From Candidatus Zixiibacteriota bacterium (lineage in GTDB: Bacteria; Zixibacteria; MSB-5A5; JAABVY01): DNA of 41,305 nt. The notes under the pieces are model-generated. The model worked only from the letters and a program-made list of their open reading frames with translations, did not search any database and had not been told where the DNA came from. This document shows, in pieces, positions 8,053 through 16,217 of this stretch. The DNA is taken from positions 1-41,305 of the forward strand of contig WJMC01000138.1 of assembly GCA_014728145.1 (NCBI GenBank). The letters run 5' to 3'. The stretch's first letter is position 1. Each line of letters starts with the position of its first letter. The position numbers were made by a program, and so were the translations under genes.

Positions 8053-8937
8053 TTAATCAAGCTTGCCATCGACAAACTTTCCGATCAATTCCTCGATAAT
8101 ATCACCTATACGAAGCAGGTTTTCTTTTGTGGACGCTCCGATATGCGGAGTCAGAACCGTGTTGGGAGCATCGGTCAGGGGTGTGCTCTCGGGCGGATCC
8201 GAATACCAGACGTCGTTGCCATAGCCCGCGATCTTGCCCGACTTGAGAGCCTCGGCCACATCTTCTTCAGCCACGGTCTTACCGCGACCGGTATTGACGA
8301 TATAGACGCCGTCTTTCATCTTGGCGATCATGTCCTTGTTGACGATGCCTTTAGTCTCGTCAGTCAGGGGCAGATTGAGAGAGAGATAGTCGCAACGCCC
8401 CAGCATACCGCCCATATCGGTCTGCATCTCCATCAACTCATGGGTCGTGACAAACGGATCGCATCCCAGAACCGTCATGCCAAAACAGCGCGCGCGACGG
8501 GCGACCTCGGTGCCGATACGACCGCATCCGATGATCCCCAGGGTCTTGCCATAGAGTTCGGTGCGCTTAAGCTGTTTTTTAGCCCACTCGCCTTTTTTCA
8601 TAGTGTTATCACCTTTGACGATATTATGGGGCATAGCCATCATCAGGGCCATAGCCAGTTCAGCTACCGCGATCGAGGATGCCGCGGCGGTATTATAAAC
8701 TTTTACACCTTTGGTCTTGGCGTATTCAAGATCGATATTGTCGAGCCCCACGCCACCCCTTATGATAAGCTTCAGGTTCGTGGCGGAATCGATATACTCT
8801 TTGGTGCATTTGGTCTTGGAGCGCACCAAAACCACATCAGCTTCGGCCAGCTGAGACTTGTCATCGGTAACCTCGCCGAATTTCGACAGCTTGTCAGGAA
8901 GCCCGGGATCGAAAGCATCGGAAATCAATATCTTCAT
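8053..8937 (-). CDS. serA: D-3-phosphoglycerate dehydrogenase (short form, no ACT domain)
   Basis: An NAD-dependent D-isomer 2-hydroxyacid dehydrogenase of 294 residues. The Rossmann motif is GCGRIG (137-142) with Asp160 as the NAD-ribose acidic residue. The catalytic Arg218 lies in NTGRGK and His265 in LTPHIGAST. The usual catalytic Glu (in EP of DVFxxEP) is Asp247 in DVWYSDPP. Location between serC and DUF1015 argues for the first step of serine synthesis. It lacks the C-terminal ACT regulatory domain, so no serine feedback through ACT is expected. AGGAG abuts the ATG at 8943 but is 6 bases before the ATG at 8937, so 8937 (MKILISD) is chosen. Confidence 0.9.
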   Translation of the reverse strand: MKILISDAFDPGLPDKLSKFGEVTDDKSQLAEADVVLVRSKTKCTKEYIDSATNLKLIIRGGVGLDNIDLEYAKTKGVKVYNTAAASSIAVAELAMALMMAMPHNIVKGDNTMKKGEWAKKQLKRTELYGKTLGIIGCGRIGTEVARRARCFGMTVLGCDPFVTTHELMEMQTDMGGMLGRCDYLSLNLPLTDETKGIVNKDMIAKMKDGVYIVNTGRGKTVAEEDVAEALKSGKIAGYGNDVWYSDPPESTPLTDAPNTVLTPHIGASTKENLLRIGDIIEELIGKFVDGKLD

Positions 8938-8971
8938 GATCATCTCCTGTATCTTTATTTATCTTTGCTCT

Positions 8972-10210
8972 CTAAAGCAGATGACTGACCATACCGCTTC
9001 TCAGTTTTGGTTCAAACCAGGTCGACTTGGGTGGCATCACCTTGCCGGCGTCGGCCACATCGATCAACCTCTCGACAGAAGTCGGGTACAATGAGAAAGC
9101 CACTGCGAATTTGCCGGAGTCAACCAGGCGCTTGAGTTCTGAGTTGCCACGGATTCCGCCCACAAATTCGATACGCGGATCGGTTCGGGGATCGCCGATA
9201 CCCAGCACCGGTTCTAAAAGGTTGGTCATCAGTATATTGACATCCAATGCCTCAAGTACGCTGTTGATCATGAAAGTGCCCGGCCTGGGGGTCAGCATAT
9301 ACCAGTCCCCGTCGAGATACATACCGAATTCATGTTCGTTTTCAATGGAAACGGTCTTATCGAGCTTGTCGCAGTTGAATTTCTCGCCGACTTTCTGCAG
9401 AAATGTATCCTTGTCGAGATCATTCAGATCGGTTACCACACGATTGTATGGCAGTATCTTCAGCTGGTTGTCGGGGAAAATCACTGACAGAATCCAGTTG
9501 TAAGGTTCATCTCCGGTATGCTTCGAGTCTTTTTCTTTGCGCAGTTTACAGACATTGGAGGCGGAGGCTGTGCGGTGATGGCCGTCGGCGATGTAGGTAG
9601 CCTCGAGCTTTTTAAAGGCATCGACCACACGCTGATTGAAATCCGTATCATCGACTACCCAGAGCTGATGGGTTACCTCATCGGGAGTTGTGAAATTGAT
9701 CAGCGGTTCTTCCGAAGTTGCCTCCTCCAAAAGACCATCCAGGATCGGTTGATGCTTGTAGAGCAAAAACACGGGCCCCACCTGGGCGTTCATGACATCG
9801 ATCAGCTTAGTACGGTCGGCCTCTTTTTTGGGGCGGGTGAATTCATGCTTTTTGATTCGTCCCTGGTCGTAATCTTTGACCGATGAAAGACAGAAATATC
9901 CGGTCTGGGTATGTCCTTTCCAGACCTGGCGATAGATATAAAGCGAATCCTGATTATCCTGGACCAGTATTCCCTCTTCGATAAAGCGTTTGAGATTGTC
10001 ACGGCCGGTTTGATAGACCAGATCGTCGTAAGGGTCAGTTCCCTCCGGCAGATCGATTTCCGGTTTATTGATATGTAAAAACGTATACCTGTTTTCGCCG
10101 GCCATGGTGCGGGCTTCCTCCGATGAGAGAACATCGTAAGGTGGAGCCGCCACCTGTTCCGCCAGTTCAACTTTTGGCCTGAGTCCCTTAAATGGTCTAA
10201 TCGTAATCAT
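8972..10210 (-). CDS. DUF1015 family protein, first gene of the serine operon
   Basis: A soluble 412-residue protein that matches DUF1015 along its length. The N-terminus reads RPFKGLRP, then AAPPYDVLSSEEAR (21-34), KHEFTRPKKEADR (121-133) and ADGHHRTAS (208-216). The ADGHHR stretch resembles the GHHR-type motif of ParB/sulfiredoxin-fold proteins, a group that includes the free serine kinases SerK and SbnI. No biochemical function for DUF1015 is known to me. It is the promoter-proximal gene of a DUF1015-serA-serC transcript, 34 bases from serA, so a role in serine or phosphoserine metabolism is likely (inference). AGGGG upstream supports the ATG at 10210. There are no membrane segments or signal peptide. 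Confidence 0.88.
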   Translation of the reverse strand: MITIRPFKGLRPKVELAEQVAAPPYDVLSSEEARTMAGENRYTFLHINKPEIDLPEGTDPYDDLVYQTGRDNLKRFIEEGILVQDNQDSLYIYRQVWKGHTQTGYFCLSSVKDYDQGRIKKHEFTRPKKEADRTKLIDVMNAQVGPVFLLYKHQPILDGLLEEATSEEPLINFTTPDEVTHQLWVVDDTDFNQRVVDAFKKLEATYIADGHHRTASASNVCKLRKEKDSKHTGDEPYNWILSVIFPDNQLKILPYNRVVTDLNDLDKDTFLQKVGEKFNCDKLDKTVSIENEHEFGMYLDGDWYMLTPRPGTFMINSVLEALDVNILMTNLLEPVLGIGDPRTDPRIEFVGGIRGNSELKRLVDSGKFAVAFSLYPTSVERLIDVADAGKVMPPKSTWFEPKLRSGMVSHLL

Positions 10211-10272
10211 AGCATCCCCTAAAGCTTGTCGACCTCCTGAAAGTAGAGATATATTTCCTTAAATCAGGCTGA

Positions 10273-10300
10273 AATTTAAGCATTTCGCCTCAAATTGCAA
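10273..10300 (-). promoter_or_regulatory. Candidate promoter for DUF1015-serA-serC
   Basis: On the minus strand TTGCAA (10300-10295) is followed after exactly 16 bases by TAAATT (10278-10273). The -10 is identical to those found before acn and the ABC-F gene. A start near 10266 gives a leader of about 55 bases, which includes an AGGAGG whose use is unclear. Confidence 0.45.
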
Positions 10301-10388
10301 GTGATAAGTTTGCCGGTTTTGTGTAAAATAGCTGTTGAATTTTGGCCCGGATTAAATTATTTTCGTTTGATTAAGTGGGAGAATTTAT

Positions 10389-10940
10389 ATGCATAACATG
10401 ACGCCTAAGAAGATGTTTTTAACCCGCGGTGTGGGGATTCATAAAGAAAAACTGAATTCATTTGAACTCGCGTTGCGCGATGCAAATATCGCCATGTACA
10501 ATCTGGTCACGGTCTCCTCGATTCTTCCGCCCGGAGCAAGAATTATCCCCAAGAATGAGGGACTCAGCCTCCTCGAACCGGGTCAGGTAGTCTATGCGGT
10601 CATGAGCCGTAACTCCACCGATGAGCCTAATCGCCTGATTTCAGCCTCAGTGGGAGTTGCAATTCCACAGGATCGTAAACAGTACGGTTACCTGTCCGAG
10701 CATCATGCCTACGGCTGGACCGGCCGTCATGCCGGCGATTATGCCGAGGACCTTGCGGTTGATATGCTCGCCACTACTATGGGACTGAAAATCAACCTGG
10801 ATAAGAGCTGGGATGAAAACCGCGAAATCTGGAAAGTTCAGGGCAAGATTATCCGTACACGCAATTCTACTCAATCCGCAAAGGGTCATAAGTCCGGTAG
10901 CTGGACAACCGTAGTAGCCGCCGCCATCATGATTCTATAA
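10389..10940 (+). CDS. pdaD: Pyruvoyl-dependent arginine decarboxylase
   Basis: A 183-residue proenzyme of the PvlArgDC family, which converts arginine to agmatine. Self-cleavage between the two serines of NLVTVSSILPPG (Ser43-Ser44) should leave a small beta chain and an alpha chain starting with a pyruvoyl group. Other family marks are MFLTRGVGIHKEKLNSFELA at the N-terminus, LEPGQVVYAVMS, and GYLSEHHAYG. The length fits. It heads an operon with a DHS-like gene (16 bases downstream) and agmatinase, which fixes its role at the start of polyamine synthesis. GGGAG lies about 8 bases before the ATG. Confidence 0.95.
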   Translation: MHNMTPKKMFLTRGVGIHKEKLNSFELALRDANIAMYNLVTVSSILPPGARIIPKNEGLSLLEPGQVVYAVMSRNSTDEPNRLISASVGVAIPQDRKQYGYLSEHHAYGWTGRHAGDYAEDLAVDMLATTMGLKINLDKSWDENREIWKVQGKIIRTRNSTQSAKGHKSGSWTTVVAAAIMIL

Positions 10941-10956
10941 TCCGGGAGGGAAGAGA

Positions 10957-11991
10957 TTGAAGAAATACCTCGATACGCCTACACAACCATTCGAAGTCGA
11001 TAAAAACTCCGATGTCTCCGATCTCCTCGAAAATATGAAAAAGATATCGTTTCAGGGTCGTACCCTGGCGCAGACATATTCGATCTGGAAAAAGATGTTA
11101 TCAGAGAAAACTTTGATCTTTCTGGGATTGTCGGGCGCTATGGTACCCGCCGGGATGCGCGAAATTTTGGTCTACCTGATCAAGAATCGATTCATCGACT
11201 GCCTGGTTTCTACCGGGGCCAACCTGTTTCACGACGCCCATGAGTCCATGGGGCATCACCACTATATAGGCAGTCATCTGGTCAATGACACGGCATTATT
11301 CGAACAAAAAGTGGACCGCATTTATGACACCTTTGCCGATGAAGATGAATTCCGCAAGCTGGAAAAACATATCGACGACTGGGCCCATTCCAATCTCGAT
11401 CTGTCTCGCGCGTATACCACACGTGAATTCTTCTATCTCTGGGGCGAGTATCTCAATAGCGTCAAAAAGCAGGACGGTATCTTGACTTCCTGCTATGAAG
11501 CAAATGTCCCGATCTACTGTCCTTCGATCGCGGATTCCTCTTACGGTATTGCACTGGCTGAACGCTTTAAGCGTGGTGGCAGAGTAGTCTTTTTCGATGT
11601 CATCGGCGATGTCGAGGAAACCGCTCTTCTGGCAGCCGAGGCACCCCAGACCGGGGTTGTATATTTAGGCGGTGGCGTACCGAAAAACTTCATCCAGCAG
11701 GCCGAAGTGACAGCGATAATCCATCTCGGCTTCGACTCCCCCGGGCACAGATACGCGATCCAGGTTACCACCGACGCTCCCCACTGGGGGGGATTGTCGG
11801 GATGCACTTTCGATGAAGCGGAATCCTGGGGCAAAATCGCCGAAGAAGCGGAAACTGTCACCTGCTACGCCGATGTTACCATCGCCCTCCCGATCCTGGC
11901 CACAGCACTGGCGCAGGGCGCAGAAGATATTGCCAGAAAGAGAAGCAAACCAGGTTTCTCAATGGGCAAAAAACTCGAGTTCAGCTACTGA
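10957..11991 (+). CDS. speY: Deoxyhypusine-synthase-like protein, probable homospermidine-type polyamine synthase (SpeY)
   Basis: A 344-residue NAD-dependent enzyme of the deoxyhypusine synthase fold. The catalytic lysine is present as Lys293 in ESWGKI, with Glu287 and Trp291 beside it. STGANLFHD (85-93) and LGGGVPKN (237-244) are nucleotide-binding stretches of the bacterial branch. Two residues that hold spermidine in human DHS differ: the KHH histidine is Asn in PKNF, and Asp of GSDSG is Leu280 in GGLSG. Bacteria lack eIF5A, so it should join free amines, for example making homospermidine from putrescine or an aminobutyl/aminopropyl derivative (inference). The start is TTG, with GGGAGGG (10944-10950) 6 bases upstream. 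Agmatinase follows after 2 bases. Confidence 0.88.
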   Translation: MKKYLDTPTQPFEVDKNSDVSDLLENMKKISFQGRTLAQTYSIWKKMLSEKTLIFLGLSGAMVPAGMREILVYLIKNRFIDCLVSTGANLFHDAHESMGHHHYIGSHLVNDTALFEQKVDRIYDTFADEDEFRKLEKHIDDWAHSNLDLSRAYTTREFFYLWGEYLNSVKKQDGILTSCYEANVPIYCPSIADSSYGIALAERFKRGGRVVFFDVIGDVEETALLAAEAPQTGVVYLGGGVPKNFIQQAEVTAIIHLGFDSPGHRYAIQVTTDAPHWGGLSGCTFDEAESWGKIAEEAETVTCYADVTIALPILATALAQGAEDIARKRSKPGFSMGKKLEFSY

Positions 11992-11993
11992 TT

Positions 11994-12872
11994 ATGGCCG
12001 GCTTCTGCGGACATCAATTCAATTTTCTGGGGCTTTCCGATGATGAATCAGTTTATGATAAGTCACGCTTCGTGATACTTCCGGTACCCTATGAACAGAC
12101 CACCACTTTTGGCAAGGGAACTGCCGACGGCCCGCGCGCGATAATATCCGCCTCACACGAGGTCGAGCTGTTCGATGATGAGCTACTGAGTGAACCATAC
12201 CATGCCGGGATTCATACTCTGCCCGAAATGGAAATTACCGCATCCGGCCCCGAAAAGATGACAGAATCAATCTACAAGAATTCATTGCCACTGATCGAAA
12301 ACGGCAAGATCATCTGTATGCTGGGAGGCGAACACTCGATATCGTCAGGCCTTGTTCAGGCATACCATGAAAAGTATCCGAGTCTTTCGGTTTTGCAATT
12401 CGACGCTCATGCTGACCTGCGTGAGACGTACCAGGGTCAGAGGTTTTCTCATGCCTGCGCGATGAAGCGGATTCGGGATTATGTGGATAAAACCGCTGGA
12501 ATCGGAATCCGCAATTACTCGAAAGAGGAGTATGAGCTTATCCAGAAGGATAATATTCCGATTGTGTCCGGATCAGAACTGGATATGCCTGACAAATGGC
12601 TGGATGATATTCTCAGCTATCTCACTGATGATATCTATATAACTATCGACTGCGACTTTTTTGATCCCTCCCTCATGCCCGGGGTCGGCACTCCCGAACC
12701 GGGTGGTGGCAGATGGTATCCGACATTGAATATCCTCAAAGCGGTGGCAAAACGCAAGAACATAGTCGGTTTCGATGTGGTCGAACTGATGCCGATTCCC
12801 GGCAGTTTAGTCTCCGAATTTACCGCCGCCAGGTTAATCTACAAGCTGATCGGATATATCACAGAGCTGTAA
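11994..12872 (+). CDS. speB: Agmatinase
   Basis: A binuclear manganese ureohydrolase of 292 residues that cleaves agmatine to putrescine and urea. The metal motifs are complete: GGEHS (111-115), DAHAD (137-141) and DCDFFDP (219-225), followed by PGVGTPEPGG. The GGEHS variant (Glu for Asp) is common in archaeal and deep-branching bacterial agmatinases. It lies 2 bases after speY and in the same operon as the arginine decarboxylase. Together the three genes form arginine to agmatine to putrescine plus a polyamine-coupling step. Arginase or another ureohydrolase is possible in principle, but the neighbours strongly favour agmatine. Confidence 0.95.
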   Translation: MAGFCGHQFNFLGLSDDESVYDKSRFVILPVPYEQTTTFGKGTADGPRAIISASHEVELFDDELLSEPYHAGIHTLPEMEITASGPEKMTESIYKNSLPLIENGKIICMLGGEHSISSGLVQAYHEKYPSLSVLQFDAHADLRETYQGQRFSHACAMKRIRDYVDKTAGIGIRNYSKEEYELIQKDNIPIVSGSELDMPDKWLDDILSYLTDDIYITIDCDFFDPSLMPGVGTPEPGGGRWYPTLNILKAVAKRKNIVGFDVVELMPIPGSLVSEFTAARLIYKLIGYITEL

Positions 12873-13076
12873 GTCCAATCTCGCTTCTGAGATTTAAAGT
12901 CGATTTTTATGGCAAATTGCAGTCTCCCGACTAAGGCCGAACGCTCAAGACGTGCTATAACGAATCCGGGCTTTGCAGATCTTCTATATTACAAGCATGG
13001 CTCAAACCTTTAGGTAGATTCGAACCATCGAAAACATCAAACTGCGGAGAGAGTTCTGTTTTATGGAGAATCTGAT

Positions 13077-13556
13077 TCAATTTGCCAGGACCGGTTTGAG
13101 CATTTCATGTTCCTCGGTCGCTACCTGCCCCATGACATCCTCGATCACTCCGCCGAAGAGCTTGCTCATCAAACCGATATTCATGGCTGAGATCATAACC
13201 TCACCGGAAGCGGTCTCATAGACTCCAACGCGACAGGGCATCATAGCAGTAACCTTCTTGCGCTCATCGGAGGATAATATCTTATGGGCATGTTCCGGCT
13301 GACATAACGAAACCACCTTCAGCTTAAGTATATCCGTGGTGTAACCGTCCTCGGCCAGGCTCTTCTGCAGGTCATAAATTTTTGGTACCTTCCAGCCCTT
13401 TTCGAGAGCGCTCTGTTTGATATGGTCTACAGTCTGTTCGAAATCGAGTTTGCTCTTCTGCACTGTCAGCATCATCTTCGGCATAAACATTTTAACGCCA
13501 ATTAAAGTTAATCCGATGCCGAGCACGAACCCTGTCAGCAGAATCAAAATCTTCAT
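13077..13556 (-). CDS. Membrane-anchored DUF302 protein
   Basis: A 159-residue protein with one N-terminal membrane anchor (residues about 3-20) and a DUF302 domain, seen in YDLQKSLAEDGY, the conserved MPCRVGVYE stretch and MNIGLMSKLFGG. The domain fold is known but its function is not. The frame can be extended to a GTG at 13565, but that codon lies inside the GAGGTG ribosome binding site. The ATG at 13556 is well spaced and is chosen. It lies 66 bases downstream of the ABC ATPase gene on the same strand and may share its transcript. Confidence 0.85.
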   Translation of the reverse strand: MKILILLTGFVLGIGLTLIGVKMFMPKMMLTVQKSKLDFEQTVDHIKQSALEKGWKVPKIYDLQKSLAEDGYTTDILKLKVVSLCQPEHAHKILSSDERKKVTAMMPCRVGVYETASGEVMISAMNIGLMSKLFGGVIEDVMGQVATEEHEMLKPVLAN

Positions 13557-13622
13557 GTTATTCACCTCATAAATTTGTGCTTTTACTGTTTAGATTGATT
13601 CAGGCGGGAAAGGATTCAAAGA

Positions 13623-14690
13623 TTATTCGATGCGATTCCCGGTGGAGTCAAAGAAATGGCAGTCGGCTGGGCTAAAATATAGTGAGACTTCAGTTTCCGC
13701 TGAAAACTCAACCGGCTTATCGGTCTTGACCCGGAGCTCCTGATCGCCAAGTCGGGCAAAAATTATGTATTTATCTCCGGCGAATTCAGAATAATAGGCT
13801 TTCGCTTTCATCAGCAGGTCATCATTGTGAGAATTCAGATGAATTTTTTCGGGACGGATTCCGAGTGTTACTTCAGAAGATTTAAGCTTATCCATAATCT
13901 CAGCAGGAAACCTCAAAACTGATTCCGCTGAAACCCGGACCCCATCGGAAGACACATTACCAGCCAGCAGGTTCATCCGTGGACTGCCCACAAATCCGGC
14001 GCAGAAGAGGTTTGCTGGTTTGTCGTAGATCTCCCGGGGATCACCGACTTGCTGTAATCTGCCGTCGTAGAGAATCGCAATCCTGTGCCCGAGAGATAGT
14101 GCCTCCTCCTGGTCATGGGTGACATAGATCATTGTGGCTGACAACTCCCTCTGCAGGCGGGCGATTTCGGCCCTGGTCGAGATACGCAGTTTTGCATCCA
14201 GGTTGGAAAGAGGCTCATCGAACAAAAACACCTCCGGCTGGCGTACCAATGCCCGCCCCAGGGCAACCCGTTGACGCTGTCCGCCGGAGAGGGTTTTGGG
14301 TTTACGAGGCAGGAGTTCGCTCAATCCCAGAAGTTCAGCCTGCCTGATTACTATCCGTTCGATTTCCGACTTGTCCATCTTCCTGATTTTGAGCGGAAAC
14401 GCCAGGTTGTCATAGATCGTCATATGCGGATAAAGTGCGTAGTTCTGGAATACCATGGCAACATTGCGATCCTTGGGCGCGACATGGTTGACCTGGCGTC
14501 CGGAGATAAACATCTGGCCTGAATCGATCTCCTCCAGGCCAGCAATCAGCCTCAGGACTGTCGACTTGCCACATCCCGAGGGACCGAGTAGAACGAATAG
14601 CTCACTTTCGGCGATCTCAAGGTCTAATTTTTCGACAACCCGCGTCTCACCAAAAGCCTTGCTGACCTGTTTCATTACAAGTTTCGCCAT
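13623..14690 (-). CDS. ABC transporter ATPase, MalK/UgpC family (orphan)
   Basis: A 355-residue ATP-binding subunit of a CUT1-type sugar or glycerol-phosphate importer. It has Walker A GPSGCGKS (36-43), Q-loop Gln82, signature LSGGQ (134-138), Walker B FLFDEP (155-160) and switch His192. The TOBE/OB-fold C-terminal region (about 235-355) contains GIRPEKI. The ATG at 14690 gives MAKLVMKQVSKAFG, the normal N-terminus of the family; a longer GTG-started frame from 14735 is less likely. No permease or binding-protein gene is near, so it may energise importers encoded elsewhere, as shared MsmX-type ATPases do. The substrate cannot be inferred. Confidence 0.93.
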   Translation of the reverse strand: MAKLVMKQVSKAFGETRVVEKLDLEIAESELFVLLGPSGCGKSTVLRLIAGLEEIDSGQMFISGRQVNHVAPKDRNVAMVFQNYALYPHMTIYDNLAFPLKIRKMDKSEIERIVIRQAELLGLSELLPRKPKTLSGGQRQRVALGRALVRQPEVFLFDEPLSNLDAKLRISTRAEIARLQRELSATMIYVTHDQEEALSLGHRIAILYDGRLQQVGDPREIYDKPANLFCAGFVGSPRMNLLAGNVSSDGVRVSAESVLRFPAEIMDKLKSSEVTLGIRPEKIHLNSHNDDLLMKAKAYYSEFAGDKYIIFARLGDQELRVKTDKPVEFSAETEVSLYFSPADCHFFDSTGNRIE

Positions 14691-14822
14691 ACATTCAAGA
14701 AACCAATTGCAGGCCCTGTTTTCAACAACAATCACGCCATTTTAATAATGTTTTTGCTTTATCCTGCTTCGATCGATTTTATATTGATAGTTGAGAGTAT
14801 ACTAACCTGAAAGGATGCAATC

Positions 14823-16163
14823 ATGACAGATATTCCGGAACATATATTCAAAGCATACGACATCAGGGGTATTTACGGCCAGGATTTGACCGATGAAACC
14901 GCCTACCTGTTCGGGCGGGGCCTGGTACAATACCTCAACGCCTCGGCTGTCGCAGTGGGAAGGGATATGCGTGTATCATCTCCAAAACTGGCGGAAAGCC
15001 TCATGAAAGGGATCATAGACCAGGGTGCAAACGCCTCTGACCTGGGTGAAATATCGACTGACAGCCTCTATTTCGCGGTGGGAAAATTCGGCTACCCGGC
15101 CGGTGTCATGATCACCGCCTCGCATAATCCGTCGGAATACAACGGACTTAAAGTCTGCCGTGAAAATGCTGAACCGCTGTCGGGCGAAGGAGGTCTCAGG
15201 CAGATTCGCGAATTAATGATAAAGGGCTTTCGTGATTCCAGTTACACCGGCAAGCAGACTGAACGAGATATCCTGCCCGAGTTCGCAGAGCATGTGCTCA
15301 GTTTCATTGATCCGGCCAAAGTCAAACCTTTCAAGCTCGCCATCGACGCCGGCAACGGTATGGCCGGAAAGATCCTGCCACCTGTGTTCGAAAAGCTCAA
15401 ATGCGAGGTCACGCCGATGTACTTCGAACCGGACGGCAGTTTTCCAAATCATCCGGCCAACCCGATCGAACCGGAAAACATCAAGGACTTGCAGGAAAAA
15501 GTCAGGCAGACCGGAGCCGATTTGGGTGCCGCTTTCGACGGCGATGCGGATCGTGTATTTTTGATTGACGAAAACGCGCGTCCGTTAGGGGGCGACATGA
15601 TTACGGCACTGGTGGCCCGCAACCTGCTCAAAAAAGAGCCGGGCGCGACTGTTTTATACAACCTGATCTGCTCCAAAACGGTACCCGAAACTATCGAGAA
15701 GCTGGGCGGTACCGCGATTCGTACCCGGGTCGGTCATGCTCTCATCAAACCATTGATGAAAGAACACAACGCTGTCTTCGGGGGAGAACATTCCGGTCAT
15801 TTCTATTTCCGCAACAATTATTTTGCAGACTCCGGCCTGATCGCCCTGCTGGTATGCCTCGAGTTGTTATCTCTGGAAAATAAATTACTGTCGGAGTTGG
15901 TCAAAGAGATCGATCCCTATGTCCGCTCGGGTGAAATCAACAGTAAAGTCAAGAACATCCCGGCTACCCTGGAAAAAATCAAGAGCCATTTCAGTGATTT
16001 AAAGATCGATGAGCTCGATGGTATCACGGTCGAGGGTGAGGATTTCTGGTTTAACGTTCGTCCCTCCAATACAGAGCCCCTGTTGAGGCTCAACCTGGAG
16101 GCGAACAGCTCCGAAATCCTGAAGGCGAAAGTGGCTGAGGTGCTTGAAATTATCCGCGGATAG
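14823..16163 (+). CDS. manB: Phosphomannomutase/phosphoglucomutase
   Basis: A 446-residue alpha-D-phosphohexomutase that interconverts hexose 6- and 1-phosphates through a phosphoserine. It has the active-site Ser100 in TASHNP, the Mg2+ loop DGDADR (239-244), the sugar-binding loop GEHSGH (321-326), and the phosphate-binding loop RPSNTEP (413-419). The N-terminal KAYDIRG is typical of the bifunctional PMM/PGM (AlgC-like) branch. Mannose versus glucose preference cannot be settled from sequence. AAGGA (14811-14815) is well placed before the ATG. A TATACT at 14798-14803 could be a -10, but has no clear -35. Confidence 0.93.
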   Translation: MTDIPEHIFKAYDIRGIYGQDLTDETAYLFGRGLVQYLNASAVAVGRDMRVSSPKLAESLMKGIIDQGANASDLGEISTDSLYFAVGKFGYPAGVMITASHNPSEYNGLKVCRENAEPLSGEGGLRQIRELMIKGFRDSSYTGKQTERDILPEFAEHVLSFIDPAKVKPFKLAIDAGNGMAGKILPPVFEKLKCEVTPMYFEPDGSFPNHPANPIEPENIKDLQEKVRQTGADLGAAFDGDADRVFLIDENARPLGGDMITALVARNLLKKEPGATVLYNLICSKTVPETIEKLGGTAIRTRVGHALIKPLMKEHNAVFGGEHSGHFYFRNNYFADSGLIALLVCLELLSLENKLLSELVKEIDPYVRSGEINSKVKNIPATLEKIKSHFSDLKIDELDGITVEGEDFWFNVRPSNTEPLLRLNLEANSSEILKAKVAEVLEIIRG

Positions 16164-16217
16164 TGAACTTTTTCCGCTCTTCTGCCGATTATTGTACTAA
16201 AGGGGCTTGAAGAGAAA

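Noticed and set aside
10331-10363. Plus-strand promoter for the arginine decarboxylase (TTGAAT at 10335, TATTTT at 10358)
   Set aside because: Both hexamers match only 4 of 6 and the spacing is 17; too weak in AT-rich sequence to list.
12873-13076. 6-bp hairpin AATCTC/GAGATT (12877-12894) as terminator of the polyamine operon
   Set aside because: The stem is short and AT-rich and the tail is not a clean T-run; nothing else in this spacer is convincing.
14691-14735. Longer N-terminus of the MalK-type ATPase from a GTG at 14735
   Set aside because: The extra 15 residues are unlike any family N-terminus, and MAKLVMKQVSKAFG at 14690 matches the family.
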